Source of the DNA: Phycisphaerae bacterium | GTDB taxonomy: Bacteria > Planctomycetota > Phycisphaerae > UBA1845 | Length of the DNA stretch: 46,763 nt | Direction: 5' to 3' | Assembly: GCA_013360585.1 (NCBI GenBank) | Contig: JABWBH010000035.1 | Coordinates: 1-46,763, forward strand | In this document: one piece after another, positions 1 to 7,070 of the stretch | Layout: each line of letters begins with the position of its first letter | Numbering within the stretch: the stretch's first letter is position 1 | Notes under the pieces: generated by a model | Told to the model about the DNA's origin: nothing | Seen by the model: only the letters and a program-made list of their open reading frames with translations | Databases searched by the model: none | Translations under genes and position numbers: made by a program

Positions 1-184
1 GCCCCGCACCCGTGTCGAGCCGACCCCTCACACCTGCCCGGTACGCGTCAGCGAATCAGCCTACCAAGCCCCCCCCCCCCCGATGTCAAGAGATTTTTTG
101 AGACGCGCCTGATTTTTCGCGTCGCCCGCCGCAAGATCCCCAAGTCCGCGAGTCCCGAACCCTCACACGCGGTCTCAAACCCGC
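1..184. other. Leading non-coding stretch with C13 tract
   Basis: No gene is recognisable here. The stretch contains a homopolymer of 13 C at 69-81 and a T-rich patch at about 92-97 and 113-117. It leads directly into the GC-rich repeat tract upstream of malQ. The small ORFs that can be drawn here have no recognisable sequence. Confidence 0.5.
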
Positions 185-204
185 ATGAAAGCCCGGAATC
201 TCTC

Positions 205-413
205 GCTCCCTCACGGTCGCGGCTCGGAGCCGCGCGCGTCAGCAAGCGAACCTTCCGATCCTCCCTGGCGGGGGCGCTCCCGCATCGGCGCTCGCACGCG
301 CGCGCTCCCGCATTCGCGCTCGCACGGTGCGCTCCCTCACGGTCGCGGCTCGGAGCCGCGCGCGCTCCCGCATTCGCACTCGCGCGGTGCGCTCCCTCAC
401 GGTCGCGGCTCGG
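205..413. repeat. GC-rich interspersed/tandem repeat tract upstream of malQ
   Basis: A 34-bp unit beginning GCTCCCTCACGGTCGCGGCT occurs at 205-238 and 331-364, and a truncated copy occurs at 391-413. A related unit beginning GCGCTCCCGCATTCGC lies between them at 302-330 and 362-390. The blocks 302-361 and 362-421 therefore form a 60-bp tandem pair. Each main unit contains the self-complementary core CGCGGCTC-GGAGCCGCG, so it could fold into a hairpin. The tract is open in the malQ frame and would read as PHGRGSEPR-type peptide, but malQ most likely starts downstream of it. Strings of this kind are, from memory, common in planctomycete genomes as a dispersed repeat. Confidence 0.85.
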
Positions 414-463
414 TAGGGGGGGCGCCCGCTCGCTTACGAGTCGTTTACGGTAAGGTAGCGGGC

Positions 464-2056
464 ATGAATCCGGCGTTGCGCCAATACCTGGAGCCGTCGC
501 CGTCGCCGGCTGAGCGTGCCTGCGGGGTTCTGCTGCACATGACGTCGCTTCCGGGCGGGTTCGGGTGCGGTGATCTGGGCGGCGCGCGGCGATTTCTTGA
601 TTACCTGCATGCCGCTGGGGTTCGCTGGTGGATGATGCTGCCGGTGCATCCGGTGGATCGCAGCGGTTGTCCGTACAAGACCTCCTCTGTGTTCGCCGCC
701 AGTCCGCTGATGATCGACCTGGACGACCTGGTCGAGCAGGGTCTGCTGGATCGCGCGACCGTGCGGCGGGCGGCGGCGCGGGCTCGGCGGGAGGGCGCGG
801 CGAGGAGTCGGAGGGCGAGTGCGGCGAGGGGCGACTCCTCCGATCGGTCGGACTACGCGGCGGCGGGGGCGATGCGCATGCCGCTCCTGCGGGAAGCGTT
901 CCGGGAGTTCCGGGCGTCCGGGCTGTGCGACCGGCTGGATTACGTTCACTTTGTCAGGTCGCAGCCGTGGGTGGACGACTTCGCGGCGTTCGCCGCGCTG
1001 AAGCGCGCCCACGGCGGGCGGGCGTGGACGTCGTGGCCGAGGGCTGCGCGAAGAATGACGCCGGCGGACCGGGAGCGTCTGACGGAGTCGCTCGGCGAGG
1101 CGTTCGAGTTTTCGCGGTTCTGTCAGTTCATTCTGGATGAGCAGTGGGGGCGGTTGCGCGACGAGGCGTCACGGCGCGGGGTGGCGCTGCTCGGGGATAT
1201 TCCGTTTTTCGTGGCGCATGACAGCGCGGACGTCTGGGCGTCGCCGGAGTTGTTCGAGCTGGATCGGAAGGGGCTGCCTCGGACGGTCTCGGGGGTTCCG
1301 CCGGACTTGTTCAACCGCCGCGGGCAGCGCTGGGGGCATCCGCAATACCGGTGGCGGACGCACGTTGAGACGGGTTTCGCGTGGTGGGTCGCGCGGTTCG
1401 GGCGCTCGCTGGAGATGTTCGACGCGGTGCGCCTTGATCATTTCATCGGGCTGCACCGACTGTGGTCGATTCCGGCGGCGGATCGGGACGCGCGGCGCGG
1501 GCGCTGGATCCGGACACCGGGAGAGGAACTGCTTTCCGCGTTGCGCAACCGGTTCGGGGAGCTTCCGGTCGTTGCGGAGGATCTGGGTGTGCTGACGCGC
1601 CGAGCTGCGGAATTGCGGGATGCTTTCGGGTTTCCGGGGATGCGCGTGCTTCAATTCGGGTTCGGGGACGAAAGCGCGGGGTCGCGGTATCACCGGCCCG
1701 AGGGGTATCCGCGGAAGTGCGTGGGGTTCACCGGAACGCACGACAACGACACGTTGAAGGGCTGGCTGGAGTCGCTTCCGGAGGCGACGTTCGAGCGCGT
1801 GAGGCGTTATGCGGGCGTCGGTCGCTCGGGCGTTCATGAGGCGCTGATTCGACGGCTGCTGGAGTCGGAGGCGGACCTTGTGATGCTGCCGATGCAAGAC
1901 GTGCTGCGGCTGGGCGGGGATGCGCGGATGAACCGTCCGGGCGTGGCGCGGGGCAACTGGCGGTGGCGACTGTCGGCGCGGCAGTTGTCGGAGTCGTCGG
2001 CGCGGCGTTTGCGCGAGCGGATCGAGGAAAGCAGACGTCTTGTTCACAACTCGTGA
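464..2056 (+). CDS. malQ: 4-alpha-glucanotransferase (amylomaltase, GH77)
   Basis: This cytoplasmic disproportionating enzyme transfers alpha-1,4-glucan chains between maltodextrins or to glucose, in glycogen/maltodextrin metabolism. The 530-residue product has the usual GH77 length and motifs. The nucleophile is probably D325 in the RLDHFIGLHR stretch, the acid/base E372 in VVAEDLGVL, and the third acidic residue D427 in FTGTHDNDT. The N-terminal motif GVLLHMTSLPGGFGCGDLG is also typical of the family. A longer reading frame reaches back to 185, but its first 93 codons only translate the GC-rich repeat, so ATG 464 is preferred. An Arg/Ala/Ser-rich insertion lies at about residues 100-130. 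The neighbouring hydrolase gene converges on it with a 39-bp gap and I see no terminator hairpin there. No other glycogen genes are adjacent. Confidence 0.95.
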   Translation: MNPALRQYLEPSPSPAERACGVLLHMTSLPGGFGCGDLGGARRFLDYLHAAGVRWWMMLPVHPVDRSGCPYKTSSVFAASPLMIDLDDLVEQGLLDRATVRRAAARARREGAARSRRASAARGDSSDRSDYAAAGAMRMPLLREAFREFRASGLCDRLDYVHFVRSQPWVDDFAAFAALKRAHGGRAWTSWPRAARRMTPADRERLTESLGEAFEFSRFCQFILDEQWGRLRDEASRRGVALLGDIPFFVAHDSADVWASPELFELDRKGLPRTVSGVPPDLFNRRGQRWGHPQYRWRTHVETGFAWWVARFGRSLEMFDAVRLDHFIGLHRLWSIPAADRDARRGRWIRTPGEELLSALRNRFGELPVVAEDLGVLTRRAAELRDAFGFPGMRVLQFGFGDESAGSRYHRPEGYPRKCVGFTGTHDNDTLKGWLESLPEATFERVRRYAGVGRSGVHEALIRRLLESEADLVMLPMQDVLRLGGDARMNRPGVARGNWRWRLSARQLSESSARRLRERIEESRRLVHNS

Positions 2057-2095
2057 GAGTGCGCCGGGGAGGCGATAAGTTTCGGTCATCCGGGT

Positions 2096-2941
2096 TCAGG
2101 GCGCTCGGAAGAAGTCGCTTTCTTGACATCGGGGGTCGGTGTCAAGGACTTGCGGGCGCGGATCGGCGGGGTGCGGGGTCTGTGAGGCGTGGAGGGGCAT
2201 CAGGTGCGGAAGCTGCGCGGCGAGGAACCGCGGATTGATCCAGCCGGTGTGCCCGCCGTGATGATGGCGCGCGGACCAGCCGGGTTGCCAGTGTACTTGT
2301 TGAAGCCGGCGGTAGGCGTCCGCGCAATCAGGATCGGACGGTCTGGGAATGACAAAACCGGATTGTCCGGCTGAGACGGTGCGAACGCGATCGATCGTGC
2401 CGAAAAGGCGTGTTCCGACGCCGAGGAGAAAACGATCGCGGCGGCTGACGCCGACGACGCAGCGTTGCACGCGGCTGAGCGCCGCGGTCAGATCGTACGT
2501 CGGCGAAATCGCGGGCGCGAGCAGGAGCATCGACGCGATCGGACGATCTTCCCGGAGGCGTTCGGCGGCGAAGACGGCGACGCCGCACCCGCCGCTGTAA
2601 GCGGCGAGGTGGATCGACCGGTCGGGGGTCCGGCGCTGCAGGGCGCGGATGTCACGTGCAAGACGGCAGGCCGCAACTTCGTTCTTACGCCGCCACATCA
2701 GGTCGGTGAGCAGGTCGCCGCGCAGTCCTGCGTGCCAGTTAAAGAGCACGGTGTGAGCGCGGGTGCCTGCCTGACGCAGCACACGACGGATCATCAGCGG
2801 CGCGAACTGCCAGCCCCCGACGCCGTCGAGCAGGAACAACGTCACGGGTGCGTCCGGATCCTCGTCGCGCGGACATCCGTGGCGGACGAGTTCCTCGGCA
2901 TAAGCCCGCAGGACGGTCAGGCGGTTCAGCAGGAAGCCCAT
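2096..2941 (-). CDS. Alpha/beta-hydrolase-fold protein
   Basis: The 281-residue product looks like a serine hydrolase of the alpha/beta fold. The probable nucleophile is S116 in LAAYSGGCGV, an A-x-S-x-G version of the elbow. A likely catalytic histidine lies in HHHGGHTGW (about residues 226-231). The stretch LLLAPAISPTYDL after the elbow fits the strand that carries the acid region. There is no signal peptide or membrane segment, so it is probably cytoplasmic. A GGGAG motif lies about 11 bases before the start. It is the last of three leftward genes (thioredoxin-like protein, DUF4920-like lipoprotein, hydrolase) with gaps of 103 and 84 bases, which may be one transcript. The substrate cannot be told from the sequence. 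Confidence 0.7.
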   Translation of the reverse strand: MGFLLNRLTVLRAYAEELVRHGCPRDEDPDAPVTLFLLDGVGGWQFAPLMIRRVLRQAGTRAHTVLFNWHAGLRGDLLTDLMWRRKNEVAACRLARDIRALQRRTPDRSIHLAAYSGGCGVAVFAAERLREDRPIASMLLLAPAISPTYDLTAALSRVQRCVVGVSRRDRFLLGVGTRLFGTIDRVRTVSAGQSGFVIPRPSDPDCADAYRRLQQVHWQPGWSARHHHGGHTGWINPRFLAAQLPHLMPLHASQTPHPADPRPQVLDTDPRCQESDFFRAP

Positions 2942-3025
2942 CGCGCTGATGCTCCCGCGGGTAGACGCGGCGGCGGACCTTTCTCCCTCCAGCGTGGGCG
3001 TTCGCCGGCGCGCCGACGTCCGCCG

Positions 3026-3523
3026 TCAGCTTTTCGTCGGATCAAGCCCGAAGATGCGAGCGCTGGGCGACGCGACGCGGACCTGCTTCTGCGGGCCGAC
3101 GATTTTCTCGACTTCCTCCGCCGACTTTCCCGCGTCCTCGGCGATGTGCCTCGCCTGCGGCTGTGAAATCTCCTCGACGAGGATCTGCCCGCGAACGACC
3201 GCCTTCCGGCCGACGGCTTCGACCGGGATCAGCCGGCCCTCGATCGGACAAGTGAAGCGGATCATCAGCTTCTCGTCGGGGTTACGTCCGGCGAGGGTCA
3301 TCCAGCAGCCCTTCATGCGGCAGACGTTTTCGACGCGGCCGCTGACGAGGACGGTACGGTTAGCGTAGGTGTCGGGGTGAGCAAGGATTTCGGTCGCCGC
3401 GACAGGCCTCTCGTCGGTGTCCTGAAGCGGGTCTCCGAATTCCGCGAACGTCTGCGACGAAGCGCACCCAGCGCCAAGCAGCAGAAGGGCAAAGATTCCG
3501 GTGACGTTTCTGATCGTATTCAT
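3026..3523 (-). CDS. DUF4920-like lipoprotein
   Basis: The 165-residue product begins with a short positively charged segment and a hydrophobic stretch ending in LLLGAGCAS, a good lipobox, so it is probably a lipid-anchored periplasmic protein. The mature part has the ENVCRMKGCWMTLAGR motif that I associate with the DUF4920 family, where two cysteines flank a GCWM core, followed by an OB-like KLMIRFTCP...VRGQI section. ATG 3523 is chosen because an AAGGAG ribosome-binding site lies 8 bases upstream and the signal sequence starts there; the frame can be extended to 3577 without gaining recognisable sequence. It lies between a TlpA-type thioredoxin gene and a hydrolase on the same strand. The conserved cysteines make a redox or metal-binding link to the thioredoxin possible, but this is inference. 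Confidence 0.8.
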   Translation of the reverse strand: MNTIRNVTGIFALLLLGAGCASSQTFAEFGDPLQDTDERPVAATEILAHPDTYANRTVLVSGRVENVCRMKGCWMTLAGRNPDEKLMIRFTCPIEGRLIPVEAVGRKAVVRGQILVEEISQPQARHIAEDAGKSAEEVEKIVGPQKQVRVASPSARIFGLDPTKS

Positions 3524-3626
3524 TCTGTGTGCTCCTTGAGGATCGTGGTTCCACGTTGCCGTCATTGTCCGCGCCATGTTTCGCCTGATTCGCCGCTTCC
3601 TCCAGTCTCTCGGCGCCGAGGATGCT

Positions 3627-4988
3627 TCAGGGCGTCGGCGTTTTTCCGGCGGCGTCCGACGCAGGCTTCGGTGCGGCGGTTTTCGCCAGCTCGGCGTCGA
3701 TGATCCTGCCCAACTGGTCGGCCAGTCCCGGACCGAACCCGGTCTGACGGTGCGCGATCCTGCCGTCGGGAGAGATGATGACGAACCCCGGCAGGCTGGA
3801 TACGCGGTAATCGCGCATCAGTTCCGCGGCTTTGAGGACATGAGCATACCCGGTTGCTTTCTCCGCAAGCATGCGTTTCGCCGGCGCGGGATCATTTTCA
3901 ACATTGACGCCGAGCAGAACGAAGGCCTTGTCCTTGTACTTCGCGTGAATCTTCTCCAGGTCCGGCGCCGCCATCAGGCAGGGTTTGCACCACGTCGCCC
4001 AGAAATCCAGCAGCACGACCTTGCCCTTGAATTCCGCGAGCGAGCGTTTTGTTCCCGAAAGATCCTCGAGTTCCCACGCCGGGGCCGGGTCACCGACGCT
4101 GAGACGGTCTCGCTTCTTCCGTCCAGACTGGTCCTCGGTCTGCTCTGCGGATTCGGGGGTGGCGGGTTGCGCCGGGACGGCGGGCGCGGGCGCGGGCGCC
4201 GTCGCGATGTCCTTCTTCGGCTCCGGCGGCATTGCAAAGGCGTCGGCTGGGGGATCGTGATTCAGGCGGAGGTTCGTGATCTCCATCACGACTCCGGTTT
4301 CCGCCTGCTCACCGGTGATGTCGGGAATCTTGACGAGTTTGTATTCGATGCGGCGGGGGATCGCATCGGACTCGGCGATGAAGCAGCGGTAGCGGAAGAC
4401 CTTGCGTTGCAGGCTGTCGGGAGGCAGCAGCCGGCTTTCCTCGGATTCGGAGAAAAGCATGACGACGATGCAGGGGACGCCGCCGACGGTCTGACGGCCT
4501 TCAAACTCAAACGTCGTCGGCTGGAGCAGGTAAGGCATGCGCGCGACGTTGAAAAGTTCTTCAAGCGCGAGCTTGATCTCCTCGCGGCGGATGATGGAGC
4601 GGTCCTCGGCGGGCTTGCCTTTGAAGACGACGTCATCTTTTTCGAAGCGGATCGCGAAGGTTTCGCCGTCGTAGACCAGGTGAAACGGGTTGGACGATCC
4701 GTCCTCGTACCCCCCGCGGATGTTGATCTTCGCGCCGACCGGGTCGTCCAAGGTCAGCGGCTGAAAGACGACGTGGCCCTTCAGGCGCGGGACGCGCTCG
4801 TCCAGCGGTTTGCCGACTCCGTAGCGTTGGACATCGTACTCGCCGAACCGGATGCCCTCCACGGCCTTGGACATCCGGGCCAGCAACGCTTTGACGTCAG
4901 GTACGAGATCGGCGGTCTGCTCCGCGGGTGCCGTCGTCGTCGGCGTCTGAGGCAACCCGGAAACCAAGGCCAGCAGCAAGGCAAGCAT
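3627..4988 (-). CDS. Secreted TlpA-type thioredoxin with N-terminal DUF2092-like domain
   Basis: The 453-residue product starts with a short signal sequence (MLALLLALVSG). An N-terminal domain follows (about residues 20-260) whose strands (INIRGGY, PFHLVYDGETFAIRF, VFKGKP) resemble the outer-membrane-carrier-like DUF2092 family. A Pro/Ala/Glu-rich linker comes next, then a C-terminal AhpC/TlpA thioredoxin domain (about 295-435). The active site is WATWCKPC with C334 and C337, and the cis-proline region reads SSLPGFVII. This architecture suggests an extracytoplasmic thiol-disulfide oxidoreductase tethered to a lipid- or ligand-binding beta domain. ATG 4988 is preferred to the upstream starts because a GGGAG site lies 9 bases before it and the hydrophobic segment begins there. 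It is transcribed divergently from thiL and is followed by the DUF4920-like lipoprotein. Confidence 0.85.
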   Translation of the reverse strand: MLALLLALVSGLPQTPTTTAPAEQTADLVPDVKALLARMSKAVEGIRFGEYDVQRYGVGKPLDERVPRLKGHVVFQPLTLDDPVGAKINIRGGYEDGSSNPFHLVYDGETFAIRFEKDDVVFKGKPAEDRSIIRREEIKLALEELFNVARMPYLLQPTTFEFEGRQTVGGVPCIVVMLFSESEESRLLPPDSLQRKVFRYRCFIAESDAIPRRIEYKLVKIPDITGEQAETGVVMEITNLRLNHDPPADAFAMPPEPKKDIATAPAPAPAVPAQPATPESAEQTEDQSGRKKRDRLSVGDPAPAWELEDLSGTKRSLAEFKGKVVLLDFWATWCKPCLMAAPDLEKIHAKYKDKAFVLLGVNVENDPAPAKRMLAEKATGYAHVLKAAELMRDYRVSSLPGFVIISPDGRIAHRQTGFGPGLADQLGRIIDAELAKTAAPKPASDAAGKTPTP

Positions 4989-5232
4989 GATCACGGACTC
5001 CCGTAAAATTGAGATTGCGCCCCGTGGCGTTCGAATCCCGGACTTCTTATCCTTTCCGCTCCGCGTCCCCGTCCGCATCGTTACGGTGACGCCCGGAGGC
5101 GTCGGATATGCACCAAGATAGACGAGGAAGGCGTCAAAGGACAAGCGCTCAGCACCCTGCCGGTCACTTAGGTTTGCAAGAATCCGGATCCGAAGCCCGA
5201 GTGCTGCCGAGGTCCGGGGCTGAGGCGATAAC

Positions 5233-6156
5233 ATGATGCGTTTTGACGAGGCTCGCTTCGTCACCGCGCTGAGCCGCGCCTCGCGACGCGGACGCCTCCG
5301 GATCGGGGTGGGAGACGATCTGGCGTGGGTTCAGGGGAGCGGCGACCGGGGTTTCCTCCTCGGGGCCGACATGCTGCTGGACGGTGTTCACTTCGACACC
5401 CGCCGGCACACCATGAGGGCGATCGGACGGAAAGCGGTCGCCTGCAACCTCAGCGACTGCGCGGCGATGGCGGTGCGCCCGGTGGCGACGACGGTTTCGC
5501 TCGCGCTTCGACGCGGCATGACGATGCGGCAGGCGAACGATCTTATGCGCGGCGCCGCGGCGGCTGCGAAGGAGTTTGACGCGGAGATCGCGGGCGGAGA
5601 CACGACGGTCTGGGATCACCCGCTGGCGGTCGACGTGGCGATCGTCGCCGAGCCTTATGCAAGGGTTCAACCCGTGCAGCGCGACGGAGCGCGTGCGGGC
5701 GACCGGATTCTTGTGACGGGCCCGCTGGGCGGGAGCCTGCTGGGCAAGCACATGACGTTCACGCCGCGCGTCGGCGAAGCGCGGCGCCTGGCGCTGAGGC
5801 TTGGCGCGAGGCTTCACGCGATGATGGACGTGAGCGACGGGTTGCTGCTGGATCTGCATCGGATGTGCGCGGCGTCGAGGGTCGGGGCGTGTCTCGTCGA
5901 GGAGGAGGTGCAGGAGGCGGTCAGCGCTGCGGCACGGCGTGCCGCGGTCCGGGATGGGCGGAGCGCCCTCGATCACGCGCTTTCGGACGGCGAGGATTTC
6001 GAGTTATTGATTGCCGCCGCGGTTGATGATTCCGAGATACGCCGACTCGGCGTCCCGCTGATTCCGATCGGGTGGGTCCGCAAGAGCGGATTCGTGATGC
6101 GGCTGGCGTCCGGGCGGATGCGGCAACTGAGGCCGGCAGGATACGTACACCGGTGA
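5233..6156 (+). CDS. thiL: Thiamine-monophosphate kinase
   Basis: ThiL phosphorylates thiamine monophosphate with ATP to give thiamine diphosphate, the last step of cofactor synthesis. The 307-residue product is near the usual family length. It shows GVGDDLAW (D28, D29), the metal/phosphate-binding DMLLDGVHF (D46, D50), NLSDCAAM (D75), a GGDTT turn, ILVTGPLGGS, MMDVSDGLLLDL and LSDGEDFELL. These are the conserved PurM-fold ThiL motifs. The gene starts ATGATG, so 5236 is an alternative start. It ends in the base run GTGA, into which the start region of tsaE runs, so the two genes are probably translated together. The upstream gap of 244 bases to the divergent thioredoxin gene should hold promoters for both, but I could not pick out a convincing pair of hexamers. 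Confidence 0.95.
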   Translation: MMRFDEARFVTALSRASRRGRLRIGVGDDLAWVQGSGDRGFLLGADMLLDGVHFDTRRHTMRAIGRKAVACNLSDCAAMAVRPVATTVSLALRRGMTMRQANDLMRGAAAAAKEFDAEIAGGDTTVWDHPLAVDVAIVAEPYARVQPVQRDGARAGDRILVTGPLGGSLLGKHMTFTPRVGEARRLALRLGARLHAMMDVSDGLLLDLHRMCAASRVGACLVEEEVQEAVSAAARRAAVRDGRSALDHALSDGEDFELLIAAAVDDSEIRRLGVPLIPIGWVRKSGFVMRLASGRMRQLRPAGYVHR

Positions 6157-6161
6157 AGCTG

Positions 6162-6638
6162 ATGACGACGTGGGGCTGCGAGACATCAAGCGTGGAGGAG
6201 ACGGTGGCGCTCGGGCGGCGGATCGGGGAGTCCCTCGTCGGAAACGTCGTCATCGCCCTGGTCGGTCCGCTCGGCGCGGGAAAGACGCACCTGGTCAAGG
6301 GTATTGCGACCGGCAACGGGCTTCCCGACCCCGCCGCGGTAACGAGTCCGACCTTCGTGTTGGTCAACGAATACGACGGGCGTTTGCGGTTGCGGCATCT
6401 TGATCTTTACCGGGTGCGGTCGAGCCGCGAGCTTTTCGCACTGGGCTTCGAGGAAATGCGGGAGTCGGGAAGCGCGGTTGTTGTGGAGTGGGCGGATCGG
6501 TTTCCGGATGCGATGCCGGACGAAACGTTGTGGATCACGATCACGCCTCAGGCCTCGGAGGGGGGGCGGCGGTTCGAGTTTCGCGCAAACGACGTCACGA
6601 CAGGGCTTATCCTGCAATCGATCGTCGGAGGTTCGTAA
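6162..6638 (+). CDS. tsaE: tRNA threonylcarbamoyladenosine biosynthesis ATPase TsaE
   Basis: TsaE is the small P-loop ATPase that works with TsaB and TsaD to make the t6A modification of tRNAs that read ANN codons. The 158-residue product carries the Walker A motif GPLGAGKT at residues 35-42 and the family signatures SPTFVLVNEY, HLDLYRV, GFEEM and VEWADR. Two starts are possible. GTG 6153 overlaps the thiL stop codon, while ATG 6162 has a GGTGA sequence just ahead of it and begins at the family's usual N-terminus; I chose the latter. The coupling of thiL to tsaE suggests a shared message. Its end lies 18 bases from the end of the convergent Rieske gene. TsaB and TsaD are not in the window. 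Confidence 0.93.
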   Translation: MTTWGCETSSVEETVALGRRIGESLVGNVVIALVGPLGAGKTHLVKGIATGNGLPDPAAVTSPTFVLVNEYDGRLRLRHLDLYRVRSSRELFALGFEEMRESGSAVVVEWADRFPDAMPDETLWITITPQASEGGRRFEFRANDVTTGLILQSIVGGS

Positions 6639-6656
6639 TTCGTCTCCGCGGCATGA

Positions 6657-7007
6657 TCAGAGCGCCCCGCGGCACGAAGACGCGGCGGGGGAAGGGCTGG
6701 ACAGATCGGCGAAGATCACACCATCCTCGACGCGCGTGGGATAGACGGGAACACGAGCGAGCGCGGAATGCGTGCAGACCCCGGTTTCGAGGTCGAACTT
6801 CCAGTGATGCCAGGGGCACGCTACCGTGCCGCCCGCAAGTTCGCCGCCGGCCAGGTTTCCGCCCGCGTGCGGACAGCGGTTGTCGAGGACGTAGCAGCGC
6901 GGCGGATCCTCGAGGCGGTAGACGGCGAGTTCGCGGCCTTGACGGATCACGAAGACGCCCCTGCCGATCGGGCAGCGGTCGCACTCGATGATGCGGGTCC
7001 ACGACAT
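6657..7007 (-). CDS. Small Rieske [2Fe-2S] ferredoxin-like protein
   Basis: The 116-residue product is a stand-alone Rieske domain without a membrane anchor. Both iron-sulfur ligand pairs are present: C45 and H47 in RCPHAGG, and C64 and H67 in ACPWHHW. The segment KFDLETGVC follows, as in NirD-type and dioxygenase-ferredoxin-type Rieske proteins. It probably acts as a soluble electron carrier. Two more cysteines near the N-terminus (ECDRCPIG) are unusual and could bind another metal or be incidental. ATG 7007 is chosen because it begins the recognisable domain; an in-frame extension to 7115 would run into the signal peptide region of the divergent amidohydrolase gene. No oxygenase or nitrite reductase subunit lies nearby, so its partner is unknown. 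Confidence 0.88.
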   Translation of the reverse strand: MSWTRIIECDRCPIGRGVFVIRQGRELAVYRLEDPPRCYVLDNRCPHAGGNLAGGELAGGTVACPWHHWKFDLETGVCTHSALARVPVYPTRVEDGVIFADLSSPSPAASSCRGAL

Positions 7008-7070
7008 CCGCGACAGGGTAACGCAGCGCGGCAATGCAGGGAAAGGGTTCAGATTTTTCCGAGGACAGAC

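Noticed and set aside
185-463. 93-codon N-terminal extension of malQ
   Set aside because: It consists almost entirely of translated GC-rich repeat, lies outside the GH77 domain and lacks a convincing ribosome-binding site.
3576-5006. 476-codon plus-strand open frame
   Set aside because: It is antisense to the thioredoxin-like gene with its WATWCKPC active site on the minus strand.
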